From Siderastrea siderea (taxonomy: Eukaryota > Cnidaria > Anthozoa > Scleractinia > Rhizangiidae): a stretch of 64,000 nt of DNA. Below the pieces are notes generated by a model, which was not told the origin of the DNA, made no database searches, and worked only from the letters and a program-made list of their open reading frames with translations. The first letter of the stretch is position 1. Each line of letters opens with the position of its first letter. Shown piece after piece: positions 31,765 to 42,072 of the stretch. The stretch covers positions 10,766,883 to 10,830,882 of the forward strand of contig OZ034979.1 of assembly GCA_964030785.1 (NCBI GenBank), read 5' to 3'. Position numbers and translations under genes: made by a program.

Positions 31765-33981
31765 ATGGCAGAAGCAGCAAAGATAGCGAGACGCTCAGCT
31801 AAAGGGAAATTCACAAGAAAAAGAAGCGATTTCTTAAACTCTGTTCGAGACAGAAACAGTATCGCAACTATAGAGAAAGCCTATGATCAATTGGAAGACG
31901 CTATGAAAGACCTTGAAGGTAAACATGAGCAATTCACATCGTTTCTAAACGACGAAGAATTCGATGCAGCTGAAAATTGGATGAGTGAGCTGCAAACATT
32001 ATACAGAGATGCAACAAATCTGAAAAATGAATACATGGATAATATACAATTTGATGAATCTAACGCGCGCGCTACACGTGAGCGCGAGGAACTGGAAAAT
32101 CAACAAAGAGAGCAAAATGAAAAATTGAAAGAAAACATTCTAATAAAGAGAGCCGGCGCGCGCACTCTTTTTGATGCTATATTTAGCAATGCGACGCACA
32201 TTCTAGAAACTGAGAATGCTGCAACTTCTCTCATGAAGAAAGTACTCGCACAACTCGAAGAAGCATTTATTGAATGCAAGTTAAGGAATGAACAATATCT
32301 AGAGTTAATAGGCAAGGAAATGATGGAACAAGAACTGCTATGGATTTCAAATGTCCAGATTCTGTACAGTCAAATATTTGAAATATTTGAAACCCGAATC
32401 AGTGAAAAGGAAGAAAGCAAACTCAGCGAAACAACCCTATGCAACAGTAATTCACCGGGAACCGCCAATAATGTACATTTAGAGAAGATCAAAAGACCGC
32501 ACTTTGAAGGCGATATAAGAGAGTACCCTCAGTTTAAGCGAGATTTTCAAACGCAAGTAATGCCAGGTCTTACTAAGCTGACAGCCCCGTACACGTTACG
32601 TACTTGTCTTGACAAAGAAGCTCTAGCACAGGTTAAATCAGTTGATGATGATATCGAAGAAATGTGGGCCCGTTTAGATGAAAAGTTCGGAGACCCAGGA
32701 AAGGTCACGGATGTGATCATTAATGATATCAAGCGATTTAAAGTCATCCGAGAGGGAGAAAGCAAGAAATTTGTGGAATTCGTAGATATGATAGAGGATA
32801 GTTATCGTGACTTGAAAAGACTCGGTATTGAAAAGGAAATTACAACCACAAGCTCAGTTAGCACTATTGAAAGCAAACTTCCTCCTGATCACAGAAAGGA
32901 ATGGGTTAGGCTTGTTAGCTCACGCAAAAGTACAGTCGACAAAACTGACAAATTTCCGAGTCTCCTCGATTTTCTATTGGATCAAAAACGTGCCATAGAA
33001 TATGACGCATCTGACTTAAGATCAGCAGGCACACCTCAAGTGCGAGGTGCAACCCATTTATCAGATGGGAGACCATCGCCAACGGCAAAATATTGCCTTG
33101 TGCATGGTAACGCGAAGCATTCCACTTACGAGTGTAGAAATTATCTAGCTAAACCTGTTCAACAGAGAAAGGATGTTGTAAAGGATAAGCTTGCATGCTT
33201 TTCGTGCCTGAAACCAGGCCATCGCTGGGTTCAGTGCAAAAAGAAGAAAGAATGTGGAATTGATAATTGCAAGGTATTCCATCACCGAACTCTTCACGAG
33301 AATAAAAGGAACACCCCAACCGGCGAGGATGATCAAGAAGAAGAAGTCTCTGGCACCACAAACACGTGTTCGAGAATCAGTAGTAAGACCACATGCCTCT
33401 TACAGATACAACGCATAAAAACGCACGCAAATTGGCTCAATGTTATGTGGGATAATGCATCTTCGCTTAGTTTTATTACGAACAAGACAGCCAAAGCGCA
33501 AAAATTGCATGGTACAACAGTTCAGCTGTCACTTGTAAAGGTTGGAGCAGAGAAAAAGGATATCACGACGAAGAAGTACACATTACCACTTATTGATTTG
33601 CAAGGACATCAGACCCTCATTGAAGTTTATGGAATCGACCAAATAACATCTAACATCCGCAAAATCAAGATCGATGGAATACTCCATATTTTTGACGTCC
33701 CAAAGAAGGACATAGAACGACCAACTGGAACCATCGACGTGCTGATAGGATATGACTATGCAGGATTGCATCCAGAAATGCAAAATCGCTCGGGACACCT
33801 CCTGTTGCTAAAGAATCGCTTTGGTTTCTGTATCGGTGGGACACACCCAGCAATTGAAGAAAATGCAGAATGTTTCAAATACAATGTAGCACATGTAAAT
33901 CATGTAAGAGGAATCGAGTTAAGCGATTTCTACAAAATAGAAAATCTGGGCGTGGAGTGTACACCGCGCTGCGGCGGCTGA
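31765..33981 (+). CDS. BEL/Pao gag-protease polyprotein
   Basis: 738 codons. Residues 1-220 are helical and charged. Residues about 244-330 (PHFEGDIREYPQFKRDF) match the DUF1759 gag-like domain. A Cys/His motif (CLVHGNAKHSTYEC) begins near 443. A CCHC zinc knuckle, CFSCLKPGHRWVQC, is at about 478-491. The retropepsin-like domain (DUF1758) starts near 545. Its active-site region reads MWDNASSLSFI at about 559-569, so the usual D-[ST]-G is D-N-A. Gag builds the particle and packages RNA, and the protease processes the polyprotein. The start ATG follows ACAAG. The frame ends at UGA 33979-33981 in a Cys/Gly-rich stretch, and the same frame stays open for another 1,122 codons beyond it. In most BEL elements gag and pol form one continuous frame. 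Confidence 0.93.
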   Translation: MAEAAKIARRSAKGKFTRKRSDFLNSVRDRNSIATIEKAYDQLEDAMKDLEGKHEQFTSFLNDEEFDAAENWMSELQTLYRDATNLKNEYMDNIQFDESNARATREREELENQQREQNEKLKENILIKRAGARTLFDAIFSNATHILETENAATSLMKKVLAQLEEAFIECKLRNEQYLELIGKEMMEQELLWISNVQILYSQIFEIFETRISEKEESKLSETTLCNSNSPGTANNVHLEKIKRPHFEGDIREYPQFKRDFQTQVMPGLTKLTAPYTLRTCLDKEALAQVKSVDDDIEEMWARLDEKFGDPGKVTDVIINDIKRFKVIREGESKKFVEFVDMIEDSYRDLKRLGIEKEITTTSSVSTIESKLPPDHRKEWVRLVSSRKSTVDKTDKFPSLLDFLLDQKRAIEYDASDLRSAGTPQVRGATHLSDGRPSPTAKYCLVHGNAKHSTYECRNYLAKPVQQRKDVVKDKLACFSCLKPGHRWVQCKKKKECGIDNCKVFHHRTLHENKRNTPTGEDDQEEEVSGTTNTCSRISSKTTCLLQIQRIKTHANWLNVMWDNASSLSFITNKTAKAQKLHGTTVQLSLVKVGAEKKDITTKKYTLPLIDLQGHQTLIEVYGIDQITSNIRKIKIDGILHIFDVPKKDIERPTGTIDVLIGYDYAGLHPEMQNRSGHLLLLKNRFGFCIGGTHPAIEENAECFKYNVAHVNHVRGIELSDFYKIENLGVECTPRCGG

Positions 33982-34038
33982 AAATGTGGGAAATGCCCAC
34001 CAGGCAGTAAGAATTATACGCTCAAAGAAGAAAAGGAA

Positions 34039-37000
34039 TTGAATCTTATCGAGAATAATCTTGAATATAATTCAAAAGAGAATCTATGGATAACTACCTA
34101 CCCATGGATTAAAGACCCGCATAACCTCCCGGACAACAAAAGAGCCGCGTATGGAAGATTGATGTCAACAGAACAACGTCTGCGCAAAAATCCAGATCAC
34201 GCGAAAGTGTACCAACAACAGATACAAGATATGATCGACAGAGATGTAGCTCGTAAACTAAACACTGAAGAAATAACAAAGTATAACGGGCCAGTGCATT
34301 ACATCTCGCATCACGAGGTCTTGAAAACTGATTCAAAATCCACACCTGTCCGCATCGTCTTCAATAGCAGTGCTAGCTATATGGGCCATATTCTAAACGA
34401 ATATTGGGCAAAGGGACCAGACCTCTTGAATAACCTATTAGGAATACTCATAAGATTTCGCGAAAATCGTGTTGCATTCATTGGAGATGTCAGCAAGATG
34501 TATCATACTGTAAAAACTAAGGTCGTTGAACAACATACTCATCGTTTCCTATGGAGAGACATGAACACGGCAAGAGAACCTGACACTTATGTGATACAAA
34601 GAGTGTCCTTTGGCGACAGACCTTCCGGAACGATAGCAACCGTTGCTATGAGAAAAACAGCACAAATGGGTATCGAATCTCATCCCCAAGCAGCTCAGAT
34701 TATAAAGGAAAACTCCTACATGGATGACATAATTGAGAGCGTCGATGACACTAAGTTAGCTAAACAACTAACAGAAGCTATTGAAGAACTCTTGATCAAG
34801 GGAGGATTTCGCATAAAGGAATGGATAATGTCAAAAGATGACACTGAAGAAAATCTGACGCTCACCTTGAGAGGCGATTCAAACGAACCCACGGAAAAGG
34901 TTCTTGGAGTTGTATGGAATCCGCGTACGGATCAGTTGTGTTTTCGCGTTAAATTCGATTTACAGATGAAGAGTAAAAGGAAAAGACCTCCCCCCCAAGG
35001 AATTGATATAACGAGCTCACAAGACATCAAACTTACAAAAAGAATTGTCTTATCTCAAGTCAATCGCATTTATGATCCGATGGGACTCGCCACTCCATTT
35101 ACAATCAGGGCTAAAGGCTTGATGAGAAGTTTGTGGATAAGCGAAAACAAATCTGACTGGGATGATCCAATTCCTGATATGCTTAAGAAAGAATGGATGA
35201 ACTTCTTTGATGATCTTCCAAACATGGAACAAGAAGTCTTTGAGAGATGTATCAAACCCGCAAATGCAAGAGGGGATCCAATTTTAGTGATATTTAGTGA
35301 CGGATCAGAAGTAGCTTACGGCGCATGCGCTTACGCCAGGTGGAACACCACGGACAACAGCTATGAGAGCAGATTGATCATATCGAAAAATCGACTTTCC
35401 CCTGTGAAGAAAATGTCTATTGACCGAGTCGAATTATGTGGAGCAGTTCTGAATAAAAGACTCAAGACATTTATAGAAAAGGAATCGAGGTACAAATTTA
35501 CTAAATTCTACCACATCGTTGACTCACAAATAGTGTACGGAATGGTTCAGAAGGAATCATATGGCTTTAATACTTTCGCCGCCACACGTATTGGCGAGAT
35601 CCAACAGGGAACCAACAAAGATGATTGGTATTGGGTAGAGAGTAAGAATAACATAGCGGATTGGATTACACGAGGAAGGAAACCGGCAGAGATTGGATTG
35701 AATAGCATCTGGCAAACCGGTCCAGAATTCCTTAGATTTCCTGAACATGAGTGGCCGATATGCAAGCCAAATTATCAGAAAGAGTTACCAGAACAAATAA
35801 AAACAGTTATGTTAGCTGAAGCTAAATCTGAAGATAGCTTAGAAGCAAGAATTGACATAAACAGATATTCCAACTACACTAAGCTAATCAGAGTGACTGC
35901 AAGGGTATTGTCCTTGTACAAACGAAAACCTCGACCTTCCTTAAAGAACGTAACTAGTCCATTAACGCCAGAAGATATAGACAGAGCAGAAAGATTCTGG
36001 ATACTTCGATGTCAAAAATTGTTAACAGCGGACATGGAAAAGGGAAGATTCAAAAGACTATGTCCACGGACGCGAGAGGATGGCATAATAGTTGTAGGCG
36101 GCAGAGTTGAAAAGTGGCTCGAGATAAGCTATAATAAGAACGACTTAATTTTGCTACCATACGAGCATCGCTTTGCAAGGTTATATGCTGAATATATACA
36201 CCAAAGAGGGCATCATGGGGTATCATCTACAGTAAGCAAGATAAGAGCACGATTTTGGATTACAAATATCCAACGTATGGTGAGGTCCATCAAATACAAC
36301 TGCGTAATCTGCAAGAAGATAGATAAACAGCTTTGCCAACAAAAGATGGGAAAACTACCAGAGGAGAGATTGAAACCCTCCCCACCTTGGCACTATACAG
36401 GTATAGATCTCTTTGGACCTTTCAAAATCAGAGATGAAGTGAAGCGAAGAACCTATGGGAAATGTTACGGAGTGATATTCAACTGCATGTGCACTCGAGC
36501 AGTTCACTTAGATCTAGCACCGGACTACAGCACGGAAACATTTCTATTAGTACTCAGAAGATTTGTATCATTGAGAGGGTATCCAGCAAAGTTGTATTCT
36601 GACAACGGACCACAATTAGTAGCTGCTGATAAAGAGCTCAAAGATATAACGAAGAACTGGAATTGGGACGAATTACTCGAATTCGGAGTAACAGAGGGCC
36701 TACAATGGGAATTCTCACCTGCCGACGCCCCTTGGTACAATGGCACATCCGAAGCATTAATACGTTCCGTCAAACGAGGCTTAAACATCGCAATCGGAGA
36801 TAACATCATGACATTCTCTGAATTACAGACAGCCTGCTTTGAAGTTGGTAACTTGATAAACGAAAGACCAATTGGTAAGCACCCAACTGATACAGATGAT
36901 GGCGTATATTTAAGTCCGAACGACCTATTACTTGGAAGATCTACTTCACGAGTTCCAAGCGGACCCTTTAGGGAAACAACAAACCCTCGTCACAGATTTG

Positions 37001-37350
37001 AATTTGTCCAGAATATAGTGAAGAGCTTCTGGAGAAAATGGACGCGCGATTATTTTCCTAGTCTTCTTATTGAATCGAAGTGGCACACCGCACACCGTGA
37101 TGTTAAAGTCGGAGACGTCGTCTTGATACAAGACTCGAATCTTGTTCGAGGAAATTGGAAACTAGGCAAAGTTATCACAGCCAAACCGAGTAAAGATGGA
37201 AGAGTACGCAGAGTGGAGATCGTCTATAAGAACACTAAGCCAGGAGAACATGTAAAGACATACCGCGGAGGAGGCTTTGTAACGGTTGAACGTCCTGTTC
37301 AGAGGATAATAGTCATCGTTCCAGTGGACGAAAACGAAATGAAAGACTAA
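34039..37350 (+). CDS. BEL/Pao pol: reverse transcriptase, RNase H, integrase
   Basis: 1,103 codons from the first ATG after the UGA. The frame actually opens at 33982 and is in phase with the gag frame. YPWIKDP near residue 20 is the typical Pao leader to RT. The RT core includes VRIVFNSSA and FIGDVSKMY, with the catalytic YMDD at about 227-230. RNase H begins near FSDGSEVAYGA (about 418). The integrase zinc region has the paired H and C of a HHCC finger (YIHQRGHHG, CVICKK) near 715-760. The integrase D-D-E residues are in GIDLFGP (about 788), YSDNGPQ (about 855) and NGTSEALIRS (about 901). The C-terminus carries the DVKVGDVVLI type domain. All catalytic residues look intact. Translation would need UGA readthrough, internal initiation, or the element is defective. 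Confidence 0.93.
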   Translation: MNLIENNLEYNSKENLWITTYPWIKDPHNLPDNKRAAYGRLMSTEQRLRKNPDHAKVYQQQIQDMIDRDVARKLNTEEITKYNGPVHYISHHEVLKTDSKSTPVRIVFNSSASYMGHILNEYWAKGPDLLNNLLGILIRFRENRVAFIGDVSKMYHTVKTKVVEQHTHRFLWRDMNTAREPDTYVIQRVSFGDRPSGTIATVAMRKTAQMGIESHPQAAQIIKENSYMDDIIESVDDTKLAKQLTEAIEELLIKGGFRIKEWIMSKDDTEENLTLTLRGDSNEPTEKVLGVVWNPRTDQLCFRVKFDLQMKSKRKRPPPQGIDITSSQDIKLTKRIVLSQVNRIYDPMGLATPFTIRAKGLMRSLWISENKSDWDDPIPDMLKKEWMNFFDDLPNMEQEVFERCIKPANARGDPILVIFSDGSEVAYGACAYARWNTTDNSYESRLIISKNRLSPVKKMSIDRVELCGAVLNKRLKTFIEKESRYKFTKFYHIVDSQIVYGMVQKESYGFNTFAATRIGEIQQGTNKDDWYWVESKNNIADWITRGRKPAEIGLNSIWQTGPEFLRFPEHEWPICKPNYQKELPEQIKTVMLAEAKSEDSLEARIDINRYSNYTKLIRVTARVLSLYKRKPRPSLKNVTSPLTPEDIDRAERFWILRCQKLLTADMEKGRFKRLCPRTREDGIIVVGGRVEKWLEISYNKNDLILLPYEHRFARLYAEYIHQRGHHGVSSTVSKIRARFWITNIQRMVRSIKYNCVICKKIDKQLCQQKMGKLPEERLKPSPPWHYTGIDLFGPFKIRDEVKRRTYGKCYGVIFNCMCTRAVHLDLAPDYSTETFLLVLRRFVSLRGYPAKLYSDNGPQLVAADKELKDITKNWNWDELLEFGVTEGLQWEFSPADAPWYNGTSEALIRSVKRGLNIAIGDNIMTFSELQTACFEVGNLINERPIGKHPTDTDDGVYLSPNDLLLGRSTSRVPSGPFRETTNPRHRFEFVQNIVKSFWRKWTRDYFPSLLIESKWHTAHRDVKVGDVVLIQDSNLVRGNWKLGKVITAKPSKDGRVRRVEIVYKNTKPGEHVKTYRGGGFVTVERPVQRIIVIVPVDENEMKD

Positions 37351-37415
37351 ATGACCTTTACTAAACTCGATTTTGTAACTTTACTATTTAAACTTTTTAA
37401 CTTGCAAAACTTTCT

Positions 37416-37429
37416 AGAAGAGAGGGGAG
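37416..37429 (+). other. Polypurine tract
   Basis: AGAAGAGAGGGGAG directly before the 3' LTR, the plus-strand primer for reverse transcription. Confidence 0.9.
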
Positions 37430-37714
37430 TGTTTCGGCCTACGAAAGCAATTTCTGACATTTTCTTAAATACGTATTATGCGACGTAATAAACGATAATT
37501 AGAGAGAACGAACTTAATCATCTTCACTAGTCGCGGATCCGTTCCACAGACACCAATGGGTAAGCTGTAACTTTTTATTCATTTATTATATATTTCTTCA
37601 CTCCCCTAACGAATTGTAATCTATTGACAGCTTTCGAATAACCTACTGTATGAAACGTGGCAATAAACCTTACAGTGTAACATTTGAATCCTTGGTAATG
37701 CGGCTAGTGAAACA
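37430..37714 (+). repeat. BEL/Pao 3' LTR
   Basis: 285 bp, identical by eye to the 5' LTR. It is followed by the target duplication GAAGT. Confidence 0.95.
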
Positions 37715-37719
37715 GAAGT

Positions 37720-38640
37720 AAGAAATTAAAAGGTTCAACTGCAACTTTCCACTGATCTTTGCCTAAATTATGTATGCAATATTTTTCGACGGTGAGTTTA
37801 AGTTTAAGTTTACTTGTTTTTGTCTGTGTTCTTTGAAGAACCGTGAAACAAAGAGCTTTCTTCGGTTTTTTTTTTACTCCGCGTAGTCACGCTGCTGAAT
37901 CATTACCAGGTTTTATAGTGGATAACCACAAGATCTCTTTGATGGTGGTGTTGGGGGGGGGGGGGGGGGGGGGGGGCTGAGGGGTTAGGGTGGGACTTAC
38001 CGGAGGTGTAAAGTCCCATAGGTTGTCAGGACAAATTTCACCATATTGTGAAAAAAAACGTCATTGGCTCTGCGCGTATTGCGCGCCTATGTTTACCTGT
38101 GGAGCCATCGTTATCAACACCTGATATTCAGAACCGATTACATTGATTTTGAATGACTTTCAAGTTTCAATAATGCTTTCAGAAAATCATTGAAATGCGC
38201 CCCCGTAGGTAGCGTGATTTAATAATACAATAACATTCACGGTAGCGGAGAGATGTTCACACAAGGAGTAAATTTTTTCCACGGCATGAAATATTTCCCA
38301 GACTACAACCATTTACACGGCGAGAAATATTAACTTCATGGTGGCTGTGACTTTTTTCATGGCATGTTCATGGTGTTGGGGAGGTGAAAATTTACTCACA
38401 CTCCAATAATTTTTCTTCATTTCATGGCCAGGCCCGTGAAACTAGCCATAGCGTGAAATTTGGATAAGCCCCCAAGTCGAGTGAAGGGTCACATTTTTTG
38501 TGTCCTGAAAGCGCAAGTGGTGTGAATTTTCCTGACTCTGCACATTAATTTGTGAAATTCTGAGGGAAGAACATTTTCTGTCAAACTCTGTGGGTATGCC
38601 TGATCCCATTCCCTCTTTGGGAAGCCATTAACAAGTGCAC
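37720..38640. other. Spacer with a 24-bp G tract
   Basis: G run at 37953-37976. At 38260-38420, GGAGTAAATTTTTTCC and GTGAAAATTTACTC face each other around several CATGG/GGCATG words, suggesting a worn inverted-repeat element. No gene. Confidence 0.4.
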
Positions 38641-38935
38641 TGAGACCAGAAATGTGTTCAGCTAACAACAGAATGCTAATCCAAATTTATCTTTGTCACA
38701 GTAAATAATGATTAATCTCTGATTACGGCGAGTTTAAAGTGTGATTTTCGCTGTCATCCCTGGTTTGTATAATAAGTTACTTTGCGCTCTCACCAGAAGG
38801 GTGGAAGATGTCATAAATTTGTGTTGCACTGCAAAACCAGTACATTATTATCCTACAATTTGTAATCACTATACAGCTACGTGCCCCCAGTTAGCACCCT
38901 GTCTCTACACGGAGGCTAGATCACTTTGACTCGTC
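38641..38935. repeat. Dispersed repeat (copy at 58061-58330)
   Basis: CCAGAAATGTGT, TCCAAATTTATCTTTGTCAC, GTGTGATTTTCGCTG and AAACCAGTACATTA occur in the same order and orientation at 58061-58330. The TTTTCGCTG segments and a CACCAGAAGG/CGCCGGAAGA block are shared. No coding capacity. Confidence 0.6.
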
Positions 38936-40260
38936 AATAAAGTTGTAGTTATTATTATCATTTTGAACAGGGAAACGGTGGAGTGAAGGATCACCAAATT
39001 CGTGGAATGAGAAATGCGTATCTTTCAGCTGCTTTCAGGCTAAAGCTTAAATAAGGTTAATAAAGTGAGTACCGGTTTCAAATGTAAAACTTTAAAGTCC
39101 AGCAACGCCAAAAGGCAATCAAATCTTAAATAAGTTATTTCACTTCACATTTGTAAGAAATATGCAACACAGAAATTGAGAGAACAAGCGCAGACATGCT
39201 ACAGAACACTTCACTTTTGCGCACAATTCGGCAATGCCTTAGTATATTTACAGAAAATTTATTCATCGATGTGAATCCCAGTAAACGGACAGATACATGA
39301 CATTGATTGTGCTTTACTCACCGATGTGTAGAGTTTGTAGTTTAATACTTGTCTGGATGCGAGTACGCACACTTTAGAAGGAATAAATCCCGGGGAATAA
39401 ATCGCACATCAAATCTGAATCCCTTCGCATTTTGACTCAATCGTTTTTGGGAAAAAGCTTGGAAACCAGGCCTAATTAGGTAGCCAAGCCTTCCAATCGC
39501 ACCCTGGAATGCCACCATTTCGAGTGGAAGGACTGGAACCGAAAAACCTTCGCAAAAAGTTCGTAACTCAAGGCGATCGGAGGCACCGAAGAGCCCCCGA
39601 ACACCCCCGGGGGTGGGGAGTTTGGCGTACGCTGGAAAATTTTGGTGTGAGTATGCCGCTGGGACTCTTAAACCCTTACCCCATACCAAACTCCTGTTCA
39701 GGTCCATTTTGCAACCCTATTTTCTGCTACATCATCCAGCTGTCTATCAGAATACAAACACATAGTGCTTTTAATGGAAAACCGTCTGTAGATCAACCCT
39801 GGATTTGTCGAGTTTTTCAAACCAAATTTGGACTCAATTTTTCGTAAACTTATCAGTTTCCCGGTAATTGATAGCCTTTTCTAGACCAAAACTCCCTGAT
39901 TACTATACTCTATCTCAGACCAAACTGCTTGACAACCATACCCTTCACAGTGCAGGTGGCACATACCTATATAGGTTATATGTGGGAGTACTCCCCTTCC
40001 CCGGGACACCCAAACACTTACTTCACCTAGTTTGGCCTTCTGATTTCTCTGTTCCAGACCTCGCACTATCTGAAAGCGCATAAATTATTCGTAGAAAATG
40101 ATAGACAACTTTGATTTGTAAACAAGAAATTTTTCGATCGATCTTCGACCATCTTCCTACCTAAAGTTGAAATGTGACGCGTTTTCGTGATATCCATAAT
40201 CTTAATATCAGTAAACCATTATTTGAAATGGCAGTAGAATCAAATGTTTTCGTGGATAAC
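38936..40260. other. Repeat-derived spacer
   Basis: CTTTACTCACCGATGTGTAG at about 39312 resembles ATTACTCACCGATGTATACA at 60899-60918. It contains a minus-strand donor-like ATCG|GTGAGT in both places, perhaps from related 5' exons or a transposon. From 39500 to 40070 it is CCCCGG-rich with TGGGAGTACTCCCC (about 39981), a palindromic word. No gene. Confidence 0.35.
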
Positions 40261-40510
40261 AAGAAAAGCCGCAGGGGCACTGTACCAGGCCGTCATGCCC
40301 TACCTGAAGATACGAGCCCATAATTTTGACGCCATTCTTAGCCACCTCCTATCCCCAGATTCATCCCCGTGACAATATGATTCCCAAAAAGCATTGTGAC
40401 TTCCTACCCCTTTCCTCATCCTCAGTCGACAACCAAGTCCAGTCTGCATGCATGACAAAGAGCGTAACTTGGCGGCGCAATATTTTGACCATAGCGTGAC
40501 TCATTTACTT
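40261..40510. repeat. Local direct repeat, copy 1
   Basis: AAGAAAAGCCGCAGGGGCA, AAGATACGAGCCCA and ATATTTTGACCATAGCGTGACTC recur, diverged, at 41071-41385. Confidence 0.55.
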
Positions 40511-41070
40511 CATGTTTCAGACGACTCATCATTATTGAATATGTCGCAGGATTTTCAATAATAGAGAAAAGAAGTTAAAATAACTTTCTATTTGAAAAAG
40601 AAAGCTTAAAATATTATTTAAAATAGCTTTCTATTAAAATAGCTTTCTAAGGGAAGGAAAATTGTCATAAAATCTGGAAGAAATCCAAGTAGTTATTTAA
40701 CTTTATCAGGCACCTGACGAAATATATTATGTTTCACTTTTTGGCTTTCGACCATTTGACCCGAGCTCGGGGCTTCCCGGCTATCGACTGACGTAATATT
40801 TTAAATACGTCATGCACTGCGTCATCAAAAGGCGAGTAAATATTTTGCAAACCAACAAGATCGAATCGGTGACTTTCAATCAAAGCTTGCTACTATCTGC
40901 GTCCTTGCTCTCGTCGGAAGGATTTTTATACCATTGACTTCTACACCGACGTTCATAAGAATTTTGGCCAATTGAACGACCAAAGATAATGCTTATATTT
41001 AGTGGAAGTTTCCGACGAGCATTTGTTTGGCCGAGGGAAAACCGGAAGTCTGGGGGTAGTGACGTAGAAA

Positions 41071-41385
41071 AAACAAGAAAAGCCCCAAGGGCATTAGACC
41101 CCGCCGTTTTTCTTCCTTCCGTCAGGGTGCAAAATACATTACGGTCACTCAAGATACGAGCCCAAGTGGCGTAAATTTTTGAAGTTGGTGATTTATCGTA
41201 CCTTTGACGTGTTTGCTGCCATTCCCCATTACGTCTTCTCCGCACCCTTCTCCCTGCGATAATATGAATCCCTGATAGTATGAACTCCTTTCCCATCCCT
41301 CATTCCTTGGTTATCCGCCTGTCCTAGCCTTCGCGAAGAAGAACGTGACGAAATATTTTGACCATAGCGTGACTCGATTACGTCA
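41071..41385. repeat. Local direct repeat, copy 2
   Basis: Partner of 40261-40510 at about 0.8-kb spacing in the same orientation. CTTCGCGAAG and a CGTGACTC word lie near its end. No coding signal. Confidence 0.55.
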
Positions 41386-41427
41386 CGTTTTTTCTAAAAC
41401 GAACTGAAATCTCAGCGTAATTCTCGC

Positions 41428-41664
41428 GAGGTCGCCACTTGAGACCTCGCAAAACGACGTCTGAGTAACGAGCGCAGGAATTCCATACTGATGACGCGTC
41501 ACTACCCAGGTCTTGGTAGCGCTTCTGATTGGTTGAAACACGAGGGAATTTCGTTTCAACCAATCAGAAGCACTACCTAGATGTGAGTAGTGACACGTCA
41601 TCAGTCTGGAATTTCTGCGCTCGTTACTCAGACGTCGTTTTGCGAGGACTCAAGTGGCGACCTC
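41428..41664. repeat. 237-bp palindromic element
   Basis: GAGGTCGCCACTTGAG on the left is mirrored by CTCAAGTGGCGACCTC on the right. Arms of about 110 bp pair throughout (AACGACGTCTGAGTAACGAG with its complement; GCTTCTGATTGGTTGAAAC with GTTTCAACCAATCAGAAGC). The centre lies near 41540. No coding content. It is typical of a foldback MITE, or of two head-to-head MITEs. Confidence 0.85.
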
Positions 41665-41787
41665 ACGAAACGCCGGCTGTTTTCTCAGGCCACTGGATGG
41701 CCAGGAGAGAAACGAATTACAACTCGATAAAAGCGGGCCTGTCTGTGTGCCATAACGAGCCTTACATTGCAGCCGAGTACTTAAGGC

Positions 41788-42072
41788 GCTGTTACACGAG
41801 GCAATTCTTTTCCTGCAACTCGCAACGCAACAGATGACGGCAGCATGGCGAGGCAAGTTGCAGAATACATGTTACGCGCGGCAGCCAACTTGCAACGTTG
41901 CGAAAAGTAGAAACCTAGTCTACTCTTCCTGCTAATCGCAACGGAATATTCCGTTGCGAGACATGTTGCGAATAGGGGGTATTACACGTGCAATTTCGTC
42001 CGCAACATGTCTCGCAACACCGTTGGGTTGCAAGTTGCAGCAAAAAAATTGCCTTGTGCGACAGCGTCTTTA
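41788..42072. mobile_element. MITE with GCGCTGTTACACGAGGCAA-type ends
   Basis: Left GGCGCTGTTACACGAGGCAA and CCTGCAACT pair with right AGTTGCAGC and TTGCCTTGTGCGACAGCG. Further inside, GCAACGG/CCGTTGC words form a second palindrome (41938-41957). About 285 bp. Confidence 0.7.

Larger units (their letters stand above)
31405..37719 (+). mobile_element. Complete BEL/Pao LTR retrotransposon
   Basis: Identical 285-bp LTRs (31410-31694, 37430-37714) beginning TG and ending CA, flanked by the 5-bp duplication GAAGT (31405-31409, 37715-37719). The purine tract AGAAGAGAGGGGAG (37416-37429) abuts the 3' LTR. The interior encodes gag with zinc knuckles and a protease, then RT, RNase H and integrase, in BEL/Pao order. 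One in-frame UGA (33979-33981) separates the two long frames. Identical LTRs indicate a very recent insertion. The element lies in the putative NAA20 intron in the NAA20 sense orientation. Confidence 0.95.
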
